Positions 63,150 through 64,000 of a DNA stretch of 64,000 bases are shown piece after piece. The translations under genes were made by a program, and so were the position numbers. The DNA comes from Hyphomonas sp. (GTDB lineage Bacteria; Pseudomonadota; Alphaproteobacteria; Caulobacterales; Hyphomonadaceae), in assembly GCF_022844445.1 (NCBI RefSeq), contig NZ_JALHLS010000003.1, forward strand, positions 62,001-126,000, given 5' to 3'. The notes beneath the pieces are model-generated. The model made no database searches. It was given only the letters and a program-made list of their open reading frames with translations, and was not told the DNA's origin. Each line of letters begins with the position of its first letter. Within the stretch, counting starts at the first letter, position 1.

Positions 63150-64000
63150 ATGCAGATCACTGAACTCCGCATTGCCGGCTTCAAGTCGTTCGTAGACCCG
63201 CAGACTGTTCCGGTTGAACCGGGGCTGACGGGCATTGTCGGGCCGAATGGCTGCGGCAAGTCCAACCTGCTGGAAGCCCTGCGCTGGGCGATGGGGGCAA
63301 ACTCCGCCAAGGCCATGCGCGGCGGCGAGATGGATGACCTGATCTTCAACGGCGCCGAAGGTCGCCCGGCCCGCGAGACCGCGGAAGTTATCCTCGTTCT
63401 CGACAATTCCAAACGCACCGCACCGCCGGAGTTCAACGGTTCGGACCAGCTCGAGATCGAACGCAAGCTGCGCCGGGGCGCGGGCTCCAGCTACCGGATC
63501 AACGGCCGAACGGTGCGCGGCAAGGACATCCAGCTGCTGTTCGCGGATGCGTCTACCGGCGCAAACTCCCCAGCCCTTGTGCGGCAGGGACAGATTTCGG
63601 AGCTGATCGGCTCAAAGCCCCAGAACCGGCGCCGCATCCTAGAAGAGGCCGCTGGCATAGCGGGCCTCAACAGCCGCCGTCACGAAGCGGAGCTTAAGCT
63701 CGACGGCGCCGAGGCGAACCTTCAGCGCCTGTCGGAAGTCTCCGCGGAAGTTGAACGCCAGCTCGCCAGTCTGAAACGGCAGGCCGCCAAGGCACGCCGC
63801 TATCGCAAGCTGACCGAGGAGATCCAGGCGCTCGATGCGCTGGTCGCGCACCTGCGCTGGGTCGAAGCGCGGGTAACGGCGCAAACCGCGCGCACCAGTC
63901 TCGAAACGCTCAAGCGGGAGGTCGAGGACCTCTCCCGCGAAGATGCGATGCGGGAGAAGGAACGCATTGAGGCCGGCGAAGGTTTGGCGCCGCTGCGCGA
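63150..64000 (+). CDS. smc: Chromosome segregation protein SMC (partial, 3' end outside window)
   Basis: SMC is the core ATPase of bacterial condensin. The first 283 codons are in the window, out of about 1150. The start reads [20 protein letters not shown]. Walker A is [19 protein letters not shown]. The Q-loop follows, with [19 protein letters not shown] and then [18 protein letters not shown]. Coiled coil begins near residue 175 ([20 protein letters not shown]). GAGGG lies 6 bases before the ATG at 63150. The start is 15 bases after the DsbA-like gene, so the genes are probably co-transcribed. Confidence 0.97.
   Translation, partial: MQITELRIAGFKSFVDPQTVPVEPGLTGIVGPNGCGKSNLLEALRWAMGANSAKAMRGGEMDDLIFNGAEGRPARETAEVILVLDNSKRTAPPEFNGSDQLEIERKLRRGAGSSYRINGRTVRGKDIQLLFADASTGANSPALVRQGQISELIGSKPQNRRRILEEAAGIAGLNSRRHEAELKLDGAEANLQRLSEVSAEVERQLASLKRQAAKARRYRKLTEEIQALDALVAHLRWVEARVTAQTARTSLETLKREVEDLSREDAMREKERIEAGEGLAPLR

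Overview
This window is a GC-rich, gene-dense stretch of chromosome from an alphaproteobacterium, most likely of the Caulobacterales/Hyphomonadaceae type. The reasons are the CcrM-type GANTC methyltransferase, the five-gene atpHAGDC operon next to priA, the order tsaE-amgK-murU-addB-addA-trxA, the order mutY-dciA-dsbA-smc, the order mrcA-prfB, a DUF3126 gene beside cysE, and an NDUFS6-like zf-CHCC protein. The assignment rests on gene families and gene order read by eye, not on a database search. I found no rRNA, tRNA, insertion sequence, phage, CRISPR array or obvious genomic island. It reads as core chromosome, and no unmistakable new system stands out.

Layout. 1-4003: dxs (cut by the window edge), ispA, xseB, a histidine phosphatase and lepB, all on the minus strand (isoprenoid precursors, exonuclease VII, protein secretion). 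4085-7968: a metallo-hydrolase, an RluF-like pseudouridine synthase and an acyl-CoA dehydrogenase, minus strand. 8088-10988: a YceI lipoprotein, a cytochrome b561-YceI fusion and a Sua5-type t6A enzyme, plus strand. 10997-14339: DUF3126, cysE, a nitroreductase, queF and a Ca2+/Na+ antiporter. 14512-20435: tamA and tamB, translationally coupled. 20580-23815: an XRE regulator, sdaA, an FAD monooxygenase and zf-CHCC. 23934-24878: a YadG-like ABC ATPase. 24888-34077: trxA, addA, addB, murU, amgK and tsaE, minus strand, with several overlapping genes. 34227-36731: ferredoxin reductase, ferredoxin, a terminator and a thioesterase. 37083-44369: the F1 ATP synthase operon and priA, minus strand. 44447-46798: a MoxR AAA ATPase and a VWA protein. 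46802-51093: ccrM, a radical SAM protein and two arsenosugar-type glycosyltransferases around a small lipoprotein. 51179-56241: a hemerythrin-like protein, a family-4-like uracil-DNA glycosylase, ETF-QO and a TPR lipoprotein. 56370-60786: mrcA, prfB with a programmed +1 frameshift, and a cold-shock/DUF1294 fusion. 60764-64000: mutY, dciA, a DsbA-like lipoprotein and smc (cut by the window edge).

Functional themes. Genome maintenance is prominent: AddAB, PriA, UDG, MutY, exonuclease VII, SMC, DciA and CcrM. Envelope biogenesis is covered by TamAB, PBP1A, LepB, AmgK/MurU wall recycling and several lipoproteins. Respiratory electron flow is covered by ETF-QO with an acyl-CoA dehydrogenase, cytochrome b561 and the F1 ATPase. 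RNA and translation functions are RF2, the TsaE/Sua5 t6A pathway, QueF and an rRNA pseudouridine synthase.

The observations most worth checking are: a PriA that has lost the cysteines of one of its two zinc sites while keeping the other; a family-4-like UDG with only two cysteines; the prfB frameshift site; the b561-YceI and cold-shock/DUF1294 fusions; several perfect inverted repeats in promoter regions (tamA, the YadG-like ATPase, the ferredoxin operon); a motif repeated twice upstream of atpH; a degenerate CtrA-like box with a GANTC site in the ccrM leader; and a roughly 290-base segment between the thioesterase gene and the atp terminator that may hold a decayed small gene.
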